NCBI RefSeq assembly: GCF_009674775.1
Contig: NZ_WKKE01000024.1
Location: 1 to 64,000, forward strand
Source of the DNA: Flavobacterium sp. LC2016-23
GTDB lineage: Bacteria > Bacteroidota > Bacteroidia > Flavobacteriales > Flavobacteriaceae
Direction: 5' to 3'
Length of the DNA stretch: 64,000 nucleotides
Of the stretch, positions 45,309 to 52,427 are shown in pieces. The position numbers were made by a program, and so were the translations under genes. Every line of letters begins with the position of its first letter. Positions within the stretch are counted from its first letter, which is position 1. The notes under the pieces were generated by a model. That model was not told where the DNA came from, did no database searches, and saw only the letters and a program-made list of their open reading frames with translations.

Positions 45309-45866
45309 TTAGGAACAAAAAATAAGGATGGCCAATAATTTAATGTAGTAATCATTTTCTGTCTTTAACATTTTTAAAGCCTTATTAATTTGATTTTCAA
45401 CTGTACTTACTGATATATTTTTATATTCAGCAATATCTTTAATACTCCTATTTTCATAAAACCTAAGATTAAAGATGTCAAGGCACTTTGGAGGTAAAAT
45501 TTCATGTGCCTTTTGTCTGACTTGCTCAACAATGTGCTCTTTTGGAAATTCAGCAAATTCCTGTTCATCTATCAATTGTATAGATTCTTCTAAAACTTGT
45601 AATTCAAAAGCTGTTAGTTTCTTATTTCTAAGGCTTTTTGCGCATTGGTTTCGAACTGCCTGAAATAAATATGCGGTGTAATTTTGAATTTCAGTATCAT
45701 TCATTCGTACCCAAAAATCGATAAATATTTCCTGAATAATATCTTCAGCTGATTCTTTATCACGCAAAATATTAAAAGCAAAAGCATACAGAGCTTTCCA
45801 GTTTTGCTGGTAAACTTTATTAAAAACAGGCTTTTTATTTAAAAAAGTATTGTGTTGTACGTCCAC
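45309..45866 (-). CDS. ECF RNA polymerase sigma-70 factor
   Basis: The protein has 185 residues. Region 2 (LYAFAFNILRDKESAEDIIQ, EIFIDFWVRM) and region 4 (PPKCLDIFNLRFYENRSIKD, IAEYKNISVSTVENQINKAL) are both complete. This is the Bacteroidetes FecI-like group that works with FecR anti-sigma factors. It is first in the order sigma-FecR-SusC-SusD, all on the minus strand, with gaps of about 118 bp on both sides of the FecR gene. Confidence 0.95.
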   Translation of the reverse strand: MDVQHNTFLNKKPVFNKVYQQNWKALYAFAFNILRDKESAEDIIQEIFIDFWVRMNDTEIQNYTAYLFQAVRNQCAKSLRNKKLTAFELQVLEESIQLIDEQEFAEFPKEHIVEQVRQKAHEILPPKCLDIFNLRFYENRSIKDIAEYKNISVSTVENQINKALKMLKTENDYYIKLLAILIFCS

Positions 45867-46114
45867 TACATTAGTTTTAAGTTAATGCAAAGCTATATGA
45901 CCCTTTTACAACTTTACTATTTATCAATATGATGTTTTTATTAAATTTTTAATGAATAAAAAAACAGGCTTGATCACTTAAAATGATATTGATGAAGAAG
46001 TAAAAAGTGCTGTCACAGCTGTAACAATAAAACCTGAGTATTTAAGTAATTAGAAATTAAACTGCCTATTTAAAGAATGATCTAAAAATAGTTATACCTG
46101 ATCTAACCATCTGA
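45867..46114. other. Upstream region of the sigma factor gene
   Basis: AT-rich DNA without a gene. It contains a -7-like promoter element for the sigma gene (45888-45895). Together with the repeat that follows it makes a gene-poor stretch up to 46522. Confidence 0.4.
45888..45895 (-). promoter_or_regulatory. -7 element of the ECF sigma gene
   Basis: On the minus strand TAGCTTTG matches TAnnTTTG and ends about 22 bp before the sigma factor start. The -33 element is not at the usual spacing, so only half the promoter is seen. Confidence 0.35.
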
Positions 46115-46495
46115 TTCTTCCTCAGCATATGCACAACTTCAATTCCACTCAAGGTTCGTCTGGCCGATTTAAAACTTTTAAAACCTGAAGCGGATACCTT
46201 TTCTGCCACAAAAAGCGAAGGCGTTTTTAAAGATATTCATCAGTCTAAAGTATTGTGGCACAATCGTGGCGCCAAGCACTTTGAAGAATTAAAATTTCAG
46301 CAAAATCAAGCGTTAAAAAGTTTAGGTTCGAAACTTAATATCTCCACTCCAAACCGGGTTCACTCACAATTGAATATGCAGCAACAAAATCTTCAAAATA
46401 ATCATATTGAGTGTTAATTTCTGCATCGGGAAACAGCAATTAATAAACAAGGCAGGCAGCAATGCCCTAAAAAAAATACCCTGCACAAAAAGAGC
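46115..46495 (+). repeat. Dispersed repeat, copy C, with a 100-codon open frame
   Basis: This is the longest of four related copies. From 46115 to a stop at 46415-46417 one frame stays open for 100 codons without a clear start codon; it reads KPEADTFSATKSEGVFKDIH, ALKSLGSKLNIS and HSQLNMQQQNLQNNH. Copy D preserves the last two as ALRSLRSKLYIS and HSQLNIPQQNLQNNH, then continues AKLLISALENSN; a 1-bp deletion in C near 46410 moves it to an early stop. The preserved frame suggests a decayed coding element rather than noise. No protein family was recognised. Confidence 0.6.
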
Positions 46496-46522
46496 ATCAC
46501 CCCCAAAGCATAATTTTTATCT

Positions 46523-46780
46523 TTAATAATGATTACTATTATGCTTTGTATTAAAATAATAATAATTTAAAATGTAAAAAGAAACAGGAAAAATAATAAC
46601 TAGTTTTAAGATATCATAATAATCGATTTTGGTAACCCAAAAGAAAATAGTAAGCAGGGTTAGAAGATTGTTAGATTGCACCAATGATAGCATCGTATAT
46701 ACCGGTATTTCAGGCTCCGAGTTCTTTTTAGAACTTAACAGGAAATAATGATAATAGATACGTTTATAAATCGTAAGCAT
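46523..46780 (-). CDS. Small membrane protein, paralogue of the truncated copy at 24.6 kb
   Basis: The protein has 85 residues with two hydrophobic segments (LLTLLTIFFWV and ILKLVIIFPVSFYILNYYYF). DNA homology with the 24572-24769 fragment continues past the present stop (AAAGCATAATTTTTATC), so this copy probably lost its original C-terminus by frameshift. It lies between repeat copy C and the bacteriocin exporter gene. Function unknown. I consider it a degrading member of a two-copy family. Confidence 0.4.
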   Translation of the reverse strand: MLTIYKRIYYHYFLLSSKKNSEPEIPVYTMLSLVQSNNLLTLLTIFFWVTKIDYYDILKLVIIFPVSFYILNYYYFNTKHNSNHY

Positions 46781-46944
46781 ATGTAGTGATTTTAATCTTT
46801 AAAATATTATATGCCTACAAAATTAAAAGTAAAGTTTAGCAGTACACCAAATAAAAATAGAACACAAATAAAAAATAGATTCTCTAAAATAGAAAAATTA
46901 TCTTTTCTACTACAAATAGAATGGTACTGGCCTGTCCAAAAAAG

Positions 46945-49092
46945 TCAAACCAAACTCTGTTTGTTCCATAATTCAAAATATTTTCCTTTTAAATTCAAAA
47001 GCGTAGTATGATTGCCTTGTTCTGTAATACTTCCGTCTTCCATTACTAATATCGTGTCAGCAGTAGCGATGGTACTTAATCGGTGTGCAATAACAATTAC
47101 GGTTTTGCCCTGTGCCTTAAAATTCGTGATGACTTCCTGTACTACTTTTTCAGACTGTGTGTCAAGAGACGATGTGGCTTCATCCAATAACAATATTTCA
47201 GGATTTTTGTATAACGCCCTGGCGATGGCAATACGCTGTTTTTGGCCACCGGAAAGCATCGCACCGTTTTCACCTACTTGTGTATGAAACCCATTTGGCA
47301 TTTTCTGGACAAAAGCGGTTATCCCTAATTGATTGCATAAATCAATGACACGTTTCATATCCGGAAAAGGATCACCCAAAGCGATGTTTTCGATAATATT
47401 CCCCGAAAACAGATTTAATTGCTGCGGAATTACACCAATACTTTTGCGGAGACTTTGACGATTAATGTATTGCAAATCATAGTTGCCGATGTAAATTTTT
47501 CCGCTTTTTACAGGATATAAATGCTGCAAAAGCGAAATCAGGGTCGTTTTTCCACTGCCGCTTTCTCCTACTATTGCAGTAGTTTGATTCTTTTTGAATG
47601 TTGCATTAAAGTTGGTAAAAACTTCCTTTCTGGAACCGTATCTGAAGGTTACGTTTTCAAATCGTATAGCGCCAATATTTTCCGTTTCCAAATCAAATGT
47701 ATTTTCGGTTTCTTCCCTTTCCAAATCCATAATTTCAAACAATCGATCCGCTGCAATCAGCGCGTTTTGCACTGTTTTATTCATCCCGATTAAAGAAGCA
47801 ACCGGTGTCGTAAAATATCCGATCAATGCATAAAAAGAAAATAATTCACCGGGAGTAATAGCCCTGTCCATTACATAGCCGGATCCTACCCATAGCAAAA
47901 TGATGGTAAAAATGGAAGCCAGAAACTGTGTAGACGTTCCTGAAAACACACTATTAAGACCTGATTTATAAATGGTAAATAATAGTTTTACAAAACGATT
48001 CTCTGTTTTGGTATTAGAAAAATCGGCAATACCAAATTCTTTAACGGTCCGGATATGGCTGATGCTTTCTGTAAGCTGCGTTTGCAAATCGGCAGCATTT
48101 TCCATAATAGTCCGTTCTACTTTTTTATTGAACTTGTTAAATAAAAAATAAATAAACCCATAAAAAGGAATTATGAACAAGATCACTAAGGCTAATTTCC
48201 AGTAATACGTAAACATTAGTGTAAATGAAAAAAACACAATAAATACATTTACAATCATTTCGATGGCAACCTCATTGATAAAAGAGCGAATCTTTACCGC
48301 ATCGTTTATTCTGGAAGTAATTTCGCCAATTTGCATCGTGTCAAAAAAGCGTTGTGGCAGTTGAAGCAAATGTTTGTAGTAGCCCAGTATTAATTTGGCA
48401 TCAATAAGCTGGCCTGTTTTCATGACCATAATGCTTTTTTTAGAACCAATGTACGCCTGTAAAAGAACGATCCCTATCATAGAAACACTTAACAGATTAA
48501 GCAGGTTACGATTTCCCTCTACCAGCACATAATCCGTTATTTTCTGCACATAAACAGACATCGCTAATCCGAGCACTGTAAAAACAATTGCTCCAGTCAG
48601 TGCCTGAATCAGGATACTTTTATGCGGCTGTATTAAATCCCAAAACCGTTGTAAAGGCGCTGTTTTTTCGTTATAGGTTTTAAAATCGTCATTTTTGGCA
48701 AATAAGATCAATACTCCTGTCCATACCTTTCGAAAATCTTCATAGGTATACGTTTCCATTTTTCCAAAAGCGGGATCCATTACCTGTATCCTACCTTTAC
48801 TCACCGAATACAGTACTACATAATGATGCAGCTCTTTAACAATAAGGTGAGCAATGGCAGGTAAAGGAATTTTGTCCAAAGCGTCTGTAGCCCCTTTCAC
48901 CCCTTTTGCTGAAAAGCCCATCTTTTCGGCGGCTTCAATCAGCCCCAAAACATTAGTACCGCGTTTATCGGTATTGGCATATTGCCTAATTCGCGCTAGC
49001 GGAACATTAACCTGGTAATGATTTCCAACAGATGCCAGACAAGCAGCACCACAATCTTTATAATCATGTTGTTTAATTTTTATAGTGGCCAT
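46945..49092 (-). CDS. Peptidase-containing ABC exporter (C39 peptidase, bacteriocin processing and export)
   Basis: The preferred start is ATG 49092 (MATIKIKQHDYKDCG), giving 715 residues; the longer frame to 49173 would overlap the HlyD-like gene. Residues 1-135 are a C39 peptidase with Q8 (oxyanion), C14 (KDCGAACLAS), a histidine in ELHHYVVLYS and an aspartate in VMDPAFG. Membrane helices (about 165-450) and an ATPase (GESGSGKTTL, LSGGQKQRIAIARAL, LLLDEATSSLD, AHRLSTI) follow. It should cut leader peptides after Gly-Gly and export the core. The two small genes at 51553-51906 encode Gly-Gly leaders and are its likely substrates. It is the last gene of the operon. Confidence 0.95.
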   Translation of the reverse strand: MATIKIKQHDYKDCGAACLASVGNHYQVNVPLARIRQYANTDKRGTNVLGLIEAAEKMGFSAKGVKGATDALDKIPLPAIAHLIVKELHHYVVLYSVSKGRIQVMDPAFGKMETYTYEDFRKVWTGVLILFAKNDDFKTYNEKTAPLQRFWDLIQPHKSILIQALTGAIVFTVLGLAMSVYVQKITDYVLVEGNRNLLNLLSVSMIGIVLLQAYIGSKKSIMVMKTGQLIDAKLILGYYKHLLQLPQRFFDTMQIGEITSRINDAVKIRSFINEVAIEMIVNVFIVFFSFTLMFTYYWKLALVILFIIPFYGFIYFLFNKFNKKVERTIMENAADLQTQLTESISHIRTVKEFGIADFSNTKTENRFVKLLFTIYKSGLNSVFSGTSTQFLASIFTIILLWVGSGYVMDRAITPGELFSFYALIGYFTTPVASLIGMNKTVQNALIAADRLFEIMDLEREETENTFDLETENIGAIRFENVTFRYGSRKEVFTNFNATFKKNQTTAIVGESGSGKTTLISLLQHLYPVKSGKIYIGNYDLQYINRQSLRKSIGVIPQQLNLFSGNIIENIALGDPFPDMKRVIDLCNQLGITAFVQKMPNGFHTQVGENGAMLSGGQKQRIAIARALYKNPEILLLDEATSSLDTQSEKVVQEVITNFKAQGKTVIVIAHRLSTIATADTILVMEDGSITEQGNHTTLLNLKGKYFELWNKQSLV

Positions 49093-49114
49093 TTTTAATT
49101 CTTGAAAGTTGAAA

Positions 49115-50251
49115 CTAGGTACTAATAATTTTAGGGTTGAGCCAGTCATCCACTTTATCAAACAACAATTCATATAAACTACGTCGGGCTATAATGTATC
49201 GTGCTGTAAGTGTCATTCCGTTTGAAACACAGGCTTTATAACCTGATTTGAGCTGTATTTTTTTAGAATTCAGGCTGCACCGCACTTTATAAAACGCCTG
49301 GTTATCCTGAAGTGTAATGTTGTTATCAATGTCCAAAACCTCCCCTTCAAGCAGTCCCCACTGGTTATAGTTAAAGGCATCTATCTGAAATTTTACCTTT
49401 TGCTTCTTTTTTATCAATCCAATATCATCCGGAGAAACCGTACATTCTACGATAAGATGATCAAAGGGCGAAATCACCGCAATGGGCTGTGATGCGTTTA
49501 AAAAAGAGCCTGCCTGTACTCCTGTAAAATTTTCGATAGTTCCGCTGACGGGTGCCGTTACATAATAGTTCTTCAATTCAACATTTATTTTTTGAAGGTT
49601 TCCTAATATACTTTTCGATTTTTCCTGCACTTCGCGATAGCGGTTTTGCCATTGCGAGATCTGACTTTTTTGAAGTACCTGAACGGCTTGTTGCGCAACA
49701 GTTAACTCATACCGGAATTTGTTAAATTCAGCCGCCGCAATTACGCCCTTATCATACAACTGTTTTTGGCGGTTATATTCCGTTTGTGTATAAGTTACTT
49801 TGTCTTCCAATTCCTTTTTTCGGGTTTGGTAAGTGGTCCATTCCTGTACCATAACTGCCGTTTTTAAAGGGGAAGCATTACCGGCACAAACCTGCTGTAA
49901 GTCATCCAAAAGATTCCGGATATCATTTGCCTGAATTTGCGCCGTAGTTTTATCCGTTTGCAAGTTATCCTGTGAGAGCTGTAATAAGGTATCGCCTTTC
50001 TGTACGACACGATTATTTTTTAGCTGTATTTTTGTGATTTTACCATTTACAAGTACCTGTAAAGGCACCTTATCCATAGTACTTCGCACGATACCACGAC
50101 TCTGACTGCTTACTTCTACTTTTATAATCGGCAATGAAAATAAAAATGCAATAACTGCCACGACTAAAACAAGGTATAATGAAATACCTTTACTACTATT
50201 TCTGGCAATCAGGTTTTCAATAGTATGTACGGGGTCTTCACTAATATTCAT
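49115..50251 (-). CDS. HlyD-family membrane-fusion protein of the bacteriocin exporter
   Basis: The preferred start is ATG 50251 (MNISEDPVHTIENLIARN), giving 378 residues; the frame runs 25 codons further upstream without a better start context. A single membrane helix (LYLVLVVAVIAFLFSLPII, about 25-44) is followed by a biotinyl-lipoyl-like half (VLVNGKITKIQLKNNRVVQK, GDTLLQLS), a coiled coil (about 110-220) and the second half (YYVTAPVSGTIENFTGVQAG). It links the inner-membrane ABC exporter to an outer-membrane channel. It lies 22 bp upstream of the exporter gene. Confidence 0.92.
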   Translation of the reverse strand: MNISEDPVHTIENLIARNSSKGISLYLVLVVAVIAFLFSLPIIKVEVSSQSRGIVRSTMDKVPLQVLVNGKITKIQLKNNRVVQKGDTLLQLSQDNLQTDKTTAQIQANDIRNLLDDLQQVCAGNASPLKTAVMVQEWTTYQTRKKELEDKVTYTQTEYNRQKQLYDKGVIAAAEFNKFRYELTVAQQAVQVLQKSQISQWQNRYREVQEKSKSILGNLQKINVELKNYYVTAPVSGTIENFTGVQAGSFLNASQPIAVISPFDHLIVECTVSPDDIGLIKKKQKVKFQIDAFNYNQWGLLEGEVLDIDNNITLQDNQAFYKVRCSLNSKKIQLKSGYKACVSNGMTLTARYIIARRSLYELLFDKVDDWLNPKIIST

Positions 50252-50455
50252 GAATCGATTATTTGAAAATTTTATTTTTGTTTTTAATTTAGACGATTTG
50301 CAATTGGCAAATAGTCTCCTCACCACACAAAACTACTGTGCAGTAACTATGAGTTATAAAATGAAGTTTTTTTTTCTTTTTAAATTGCTCTAACTATACC
50401 TAAATACTTTCGTAAAATCTGACCAGTAAAAAATTAGAATCTTATAGTGCAAAAT

Positions 50456-50923
50456 TTAAGAAAAATAAGTTTTGCCTATAAAAGCAATACCATTATAAAT
50501 AATGTGAGTTACCAAGGGTAACAGGATGGCATCTTTTTCATTCTTGCCTGCCACGTATAAATAAGCGAACAGTAAACCAGTAACAAAAGCGTATAAAAAA
50601 TAAAAAACATTATACAGATGCAGGGAGGCAAAAATAAAGGCAGACAAAAGACAGCAGTATTTCAATGCCATTTTTTGGTCTTTGCAAATTTCAATTACCA
50701 CATATTGAAAAAGGAGTGTTTCAATGATTGGTCCTATAATAATAAATAAAACTATTTTTTCTGTAAAAGAGTAATTGTCGTCAAAACCTTTATTTAAGGA
50801 AATTGAAAAGTGTTTTGCAAGAATTGCAAAAATATAATTATTTAGAAAATTTAAAAGGAGTACTATTACTACAAGTTGCCATTGCTGAAAACTTTGTACC
50901 TTCTTTTTTATATTAGAAACCAT
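50456..50923 (-). CDS. CPBP-family intramembrane protein, second tandem copy
   Basis: This 155-residue, four-helix membrane protein has the three CPBP (Abi) motifs: GPIIETLLFQ, FASLHLYNVFYFLYAF and THIIYNG. In the first motif the usual EExxxR is changed to ETxxxQ, so proteolytic activity is doubtful. CPBP proteins beside bacteriocin genes often confer self-immunity, which is the likely role. It is about 70% identical by eye to the next gene (51006-51473), from which it arose by duplication; identical DNA runs such as the stretch near 50640-50660 are visible. Confidence 0.85.
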   Translation of the reverse strand: MVSNIKKKVQSFQQWQLVVIVLLLNFLNNYIFAILAKHFSISLNKGFDDNYSFTEKIVLFIIIGPIIETLLFQYVVIEICKDQKMALKYCCLLSAFIFASLHLYNVFYFLYAFVTGLLFAYLYVAGKNEKDAILLPLVTHIIYNGIAFIGKTYFS

Positions 50924-51005
50924 ATTTATTTATTTTTTGCTGTAATTATACTTAAATGCTTTCGTGGCATCCTATCACCAAAAGTTAGAATTTTATAACT
51001 AAAAT

Positions 51006-51473
51006 TTAAGGAAAGTAAACTTTAGATATAAAAACAATACCATTAAAAATTATATGTGCTATAGCTGTGATTAGGATTGCGTTTTTTTTATTCTTGCCTG
51101 ATAGATATAAAAAAGCTAATAATGTACCTGCAACAAAAGCATATAGAAAATAAAAGACATTATAGAGATGCATGGAGGCAAAAATAAAGGCCGACAAAAG
51201 ACAGCAGTATTGTAATGCCATTTTTTTGCGTTTGCAAAATTCAATTACTGCGTATTGAAATAGTAAAGTTTCAAGAATAGGACCAACGATAACAAATAAA
51301 ATTAGTTTCTCTTTATTAGAGTAGTTTTCACTAAAACCTTCGTCTGAAGACCTTGAAAAAAGTGTTGCTACAACTTCAAAAATATAACTATTCAGACAAT
51401 TTAAAAGAACTACCAGCAGTATAAGCTGCCATTGTTCAAAACCTTGTATCCTTTTTTTTATTTTTACTACCAT
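51006..51473 (-). CDS. CPBP-family intramembrane protein, first tandem copy
   Basis: This 155-residue membrane protein is of equal length to its tandem paralogue. Motifs are GPILETLLFQ, FASMHLYNVFYFLYAFVAG and AHIIFNG. The first motif again lacks the second glutamate and the arginine of typical CPBP proteases. It follows the two precursor genes directly in the same direction, consistent with an immunity role for one or both peptides. Two immunity paralogues for two precursors is an attractive one-to-one hypothesis. Confidence 0.85.
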   Translation of the reverse strand: MVVKIKKRIQGFEQWQLILLVVLLNCLNSYIFEVVATLFSRSSDEGFSENYSNKEKLILFVIVGPILETLLFQYAVIEFCKRKKMALQYCCLLSAFIFASMHLYNVFYFLYAFVAGTLLAFLYLSGKNKKNAILITAIAHIIFNGIVFISKVYFP

Positions 51474-51492
51474 TTATTTGTTGACTTCATTT

Positions 51493-51520
51493 AAAGAGGC
51501 TGTTATAAAACAGCCTCTTT
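51493..51520 (-). terminator. Hairpin between precursor and CPBP genes
   Basis: AAAGAGGCTGTT (51493-51504) and AACAGCCTCTTT (51509-51520) form a 12-bp stem in the gap after the second precursor gene. The U-run on the minus strand is short. It may be a partial terminator that gives more precursor than export mRNA. Confidence 0.55.
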
Positions 51521-51552
51521 GTTATAAAAACTTGCTTCCTAAATTATCAATT

Positions 51553-51723
51553 TTACCATCGTTGATAAACCTGTGGTTCGATATGATGTAAGGAATGATT
51601 TAATTTACCTGCTACATAACCTATTCCATACGCAAGATCTTCCCAAAATCCACTACCGCCCTCTATTGCTACTAATTCATTCAGGGTTAACTCATTTACA
51701 TTTAATTCATTTAAATTTTCCAT
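51553..51723 (-). CDS. Double-glycine leader bacteriocin-like precursor peptide 2
   Basis: The gene encodes 56 residues. The leader (residues 1-23) begins MENLNELNVNELTLNELVAI and ends EGG. Its pattern of spaced leucines and glutamate before Gly-Gly (EL-x-L-x-x-EL-x-x-I-x-GG) is the type recognised by C39 peptidases. The 33-residue core starts SGFWEDLAYGIGYVAGKLNH and ends VYQRW. It contains GxxxG-like spacing (YGIGYVAG) typical of two-peptide bacteriocins, and no cysteine, so no lanthionine or disulfide is expected. It follows precursor 1 by 15 bp. The gene is too short for common ORF filters and was found by reading the minus strand. Confidence 0.85.
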   Translation of the reverse strand: MENLNELNVNELTLNELVAIEGGSGFWEDLAYGIGYVAGKLNHSLHHIEPQVYQRW

Positions 51724-51738
51724 TTTTTTGTCTTTTAA

Positions 51739-51906
51739 TTATTTATTACCGGCATTCCAGCCGTCCTTAAGTCCCTTTTTAATGTCTTCCCAATTTTCTA
51801 CAATCTCAATAAAAATCCATTTACCCCAGCCACTATTGCCACCTTCAATGGAAAGAACTTCCTGAGCATTTAGCTCCACTAAACCTAAATTTTCTAAATT
51901 TTTCAT
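51739..51906 (-). CDS. Double-glycine leader bacteriocin-like precursor peptide 1
   Basis: The gene encodes 55 residues. The leader is MKNLENLGLVELNAQEVLSI followed by EGG (residues 21-23), closely matching the leader of precursor 2. The 32-residue core starts NSGWGKWIFIEIVENWEDIK and ends GWNAGNK. It is tryptophan-rich (four Trp) and amphipathic, with no cysteine. It is the first gene of the minus-strand operon precursor 1, precursor 2, CPBP, CPBP, HlyD, C39-ABC. The cores differ in charge (lysine-rich here, His/Glu in the other), as in two-component bacteriocins. Antibacterial activity is inferred from architecture, not shown. Confidence 0.87.
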   Translation of the reverse strand: MKNLENLGLVELNAQEVLSIEGGNSGWGKWIFIEIVENWEDIKKGLKDGWNAGNK

Positions 51907-51929
51907 ACATTAGCAATTATTAAATTATT

Positions 51930-51981
51930 GCAGTCTTACTCCTGTCGTCGAAAACATTTAATAGAGTAAGGCTGCTTTTTT
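51930..51981. terminator. Hairpin in the leader of the bacteriocin operon
   Basis: GCAGTCTTACTC (51930-51941) pairs with GAGTAAGGCTGC (51964-51975), one G-T pair, and is followed on the plus strand by TTTTTTAT. On the plus strand it is a terminator with no gene to end. On the minus strand it is a stable hairpin starting 23 bp before the first precursor ATG and may control translation or mRNA stability. Confidence 0.5.
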
Positions 51982-52391
51982 ATGGTTGGTTGGTTCTGAA
52001 CCAGGCTACTTAACCAAAAGCTCAAAAAATAGCCCTTGTTTTTGCTTGCAAGCGATTTATTTAAAAAATTATTCCTTTGCAATTGGCCTTCTTAACAAAG
52101 TACTACATCATCAAATACTATTTCAATTGATCGCAATTAACACAACAAGGAAAAGCTAAAGAAAAACAAAGCTGTATCATAGTAATCGCTTTTTTTGTGA
52201 TCTTGTTCTGACAAATGTATACTGTGACTTTCGGATGTACAAACTATGTATGTATCAATTCAGGAATTGGTAGTTTCAATTTAGGAACTGACTCACTATA
52301 CGAATCAGATATTTTTCAAACTGCAGAAGTACTTGTCATTTCTAAAAAGACATTCTATCGTTTTAAATCATTAAAATGTAAGAATATTACG
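51982..52391. other. Divergent promoter region between bacteriocin operon and its AraC-type regulator
   Basis: No gene is supported; a 65-codon frame at 52215-52412 has no family features. The region must hold the promoters of both divergent units. No third Gly-Gly peptide was found on either strand by eye. Confidence 0.5.
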
Positions 52392-52399
52392 TATGTTTG
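52392..52399 (+). promoter_or_regulatory. -7 element of the TPR/AraC regulator gene
   Basis: TATGTTTG matches TAnnTTTG and ends 28 bp before the ATG at 52428. No -33 TTG is seen at the standard spacing. Confidence 0.4.
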
Positions 52400-52427
52400 C
52401 AGTTCGGAATAAAATAAGTTATCGTTT

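Noticed and set aside
46811..47011. 66-codon plus-strand frame
   Set aside because: It overlaps the 3' end of the exporter gene antisense and shows only Lys/Phe bias of AT-rich DNA.
52215..52412. 65-codon frame in the divergent promoter region
   Set aside because: No leader, helix or family signature; it overlaps the presumed promoter of the TPR/AraC gene.
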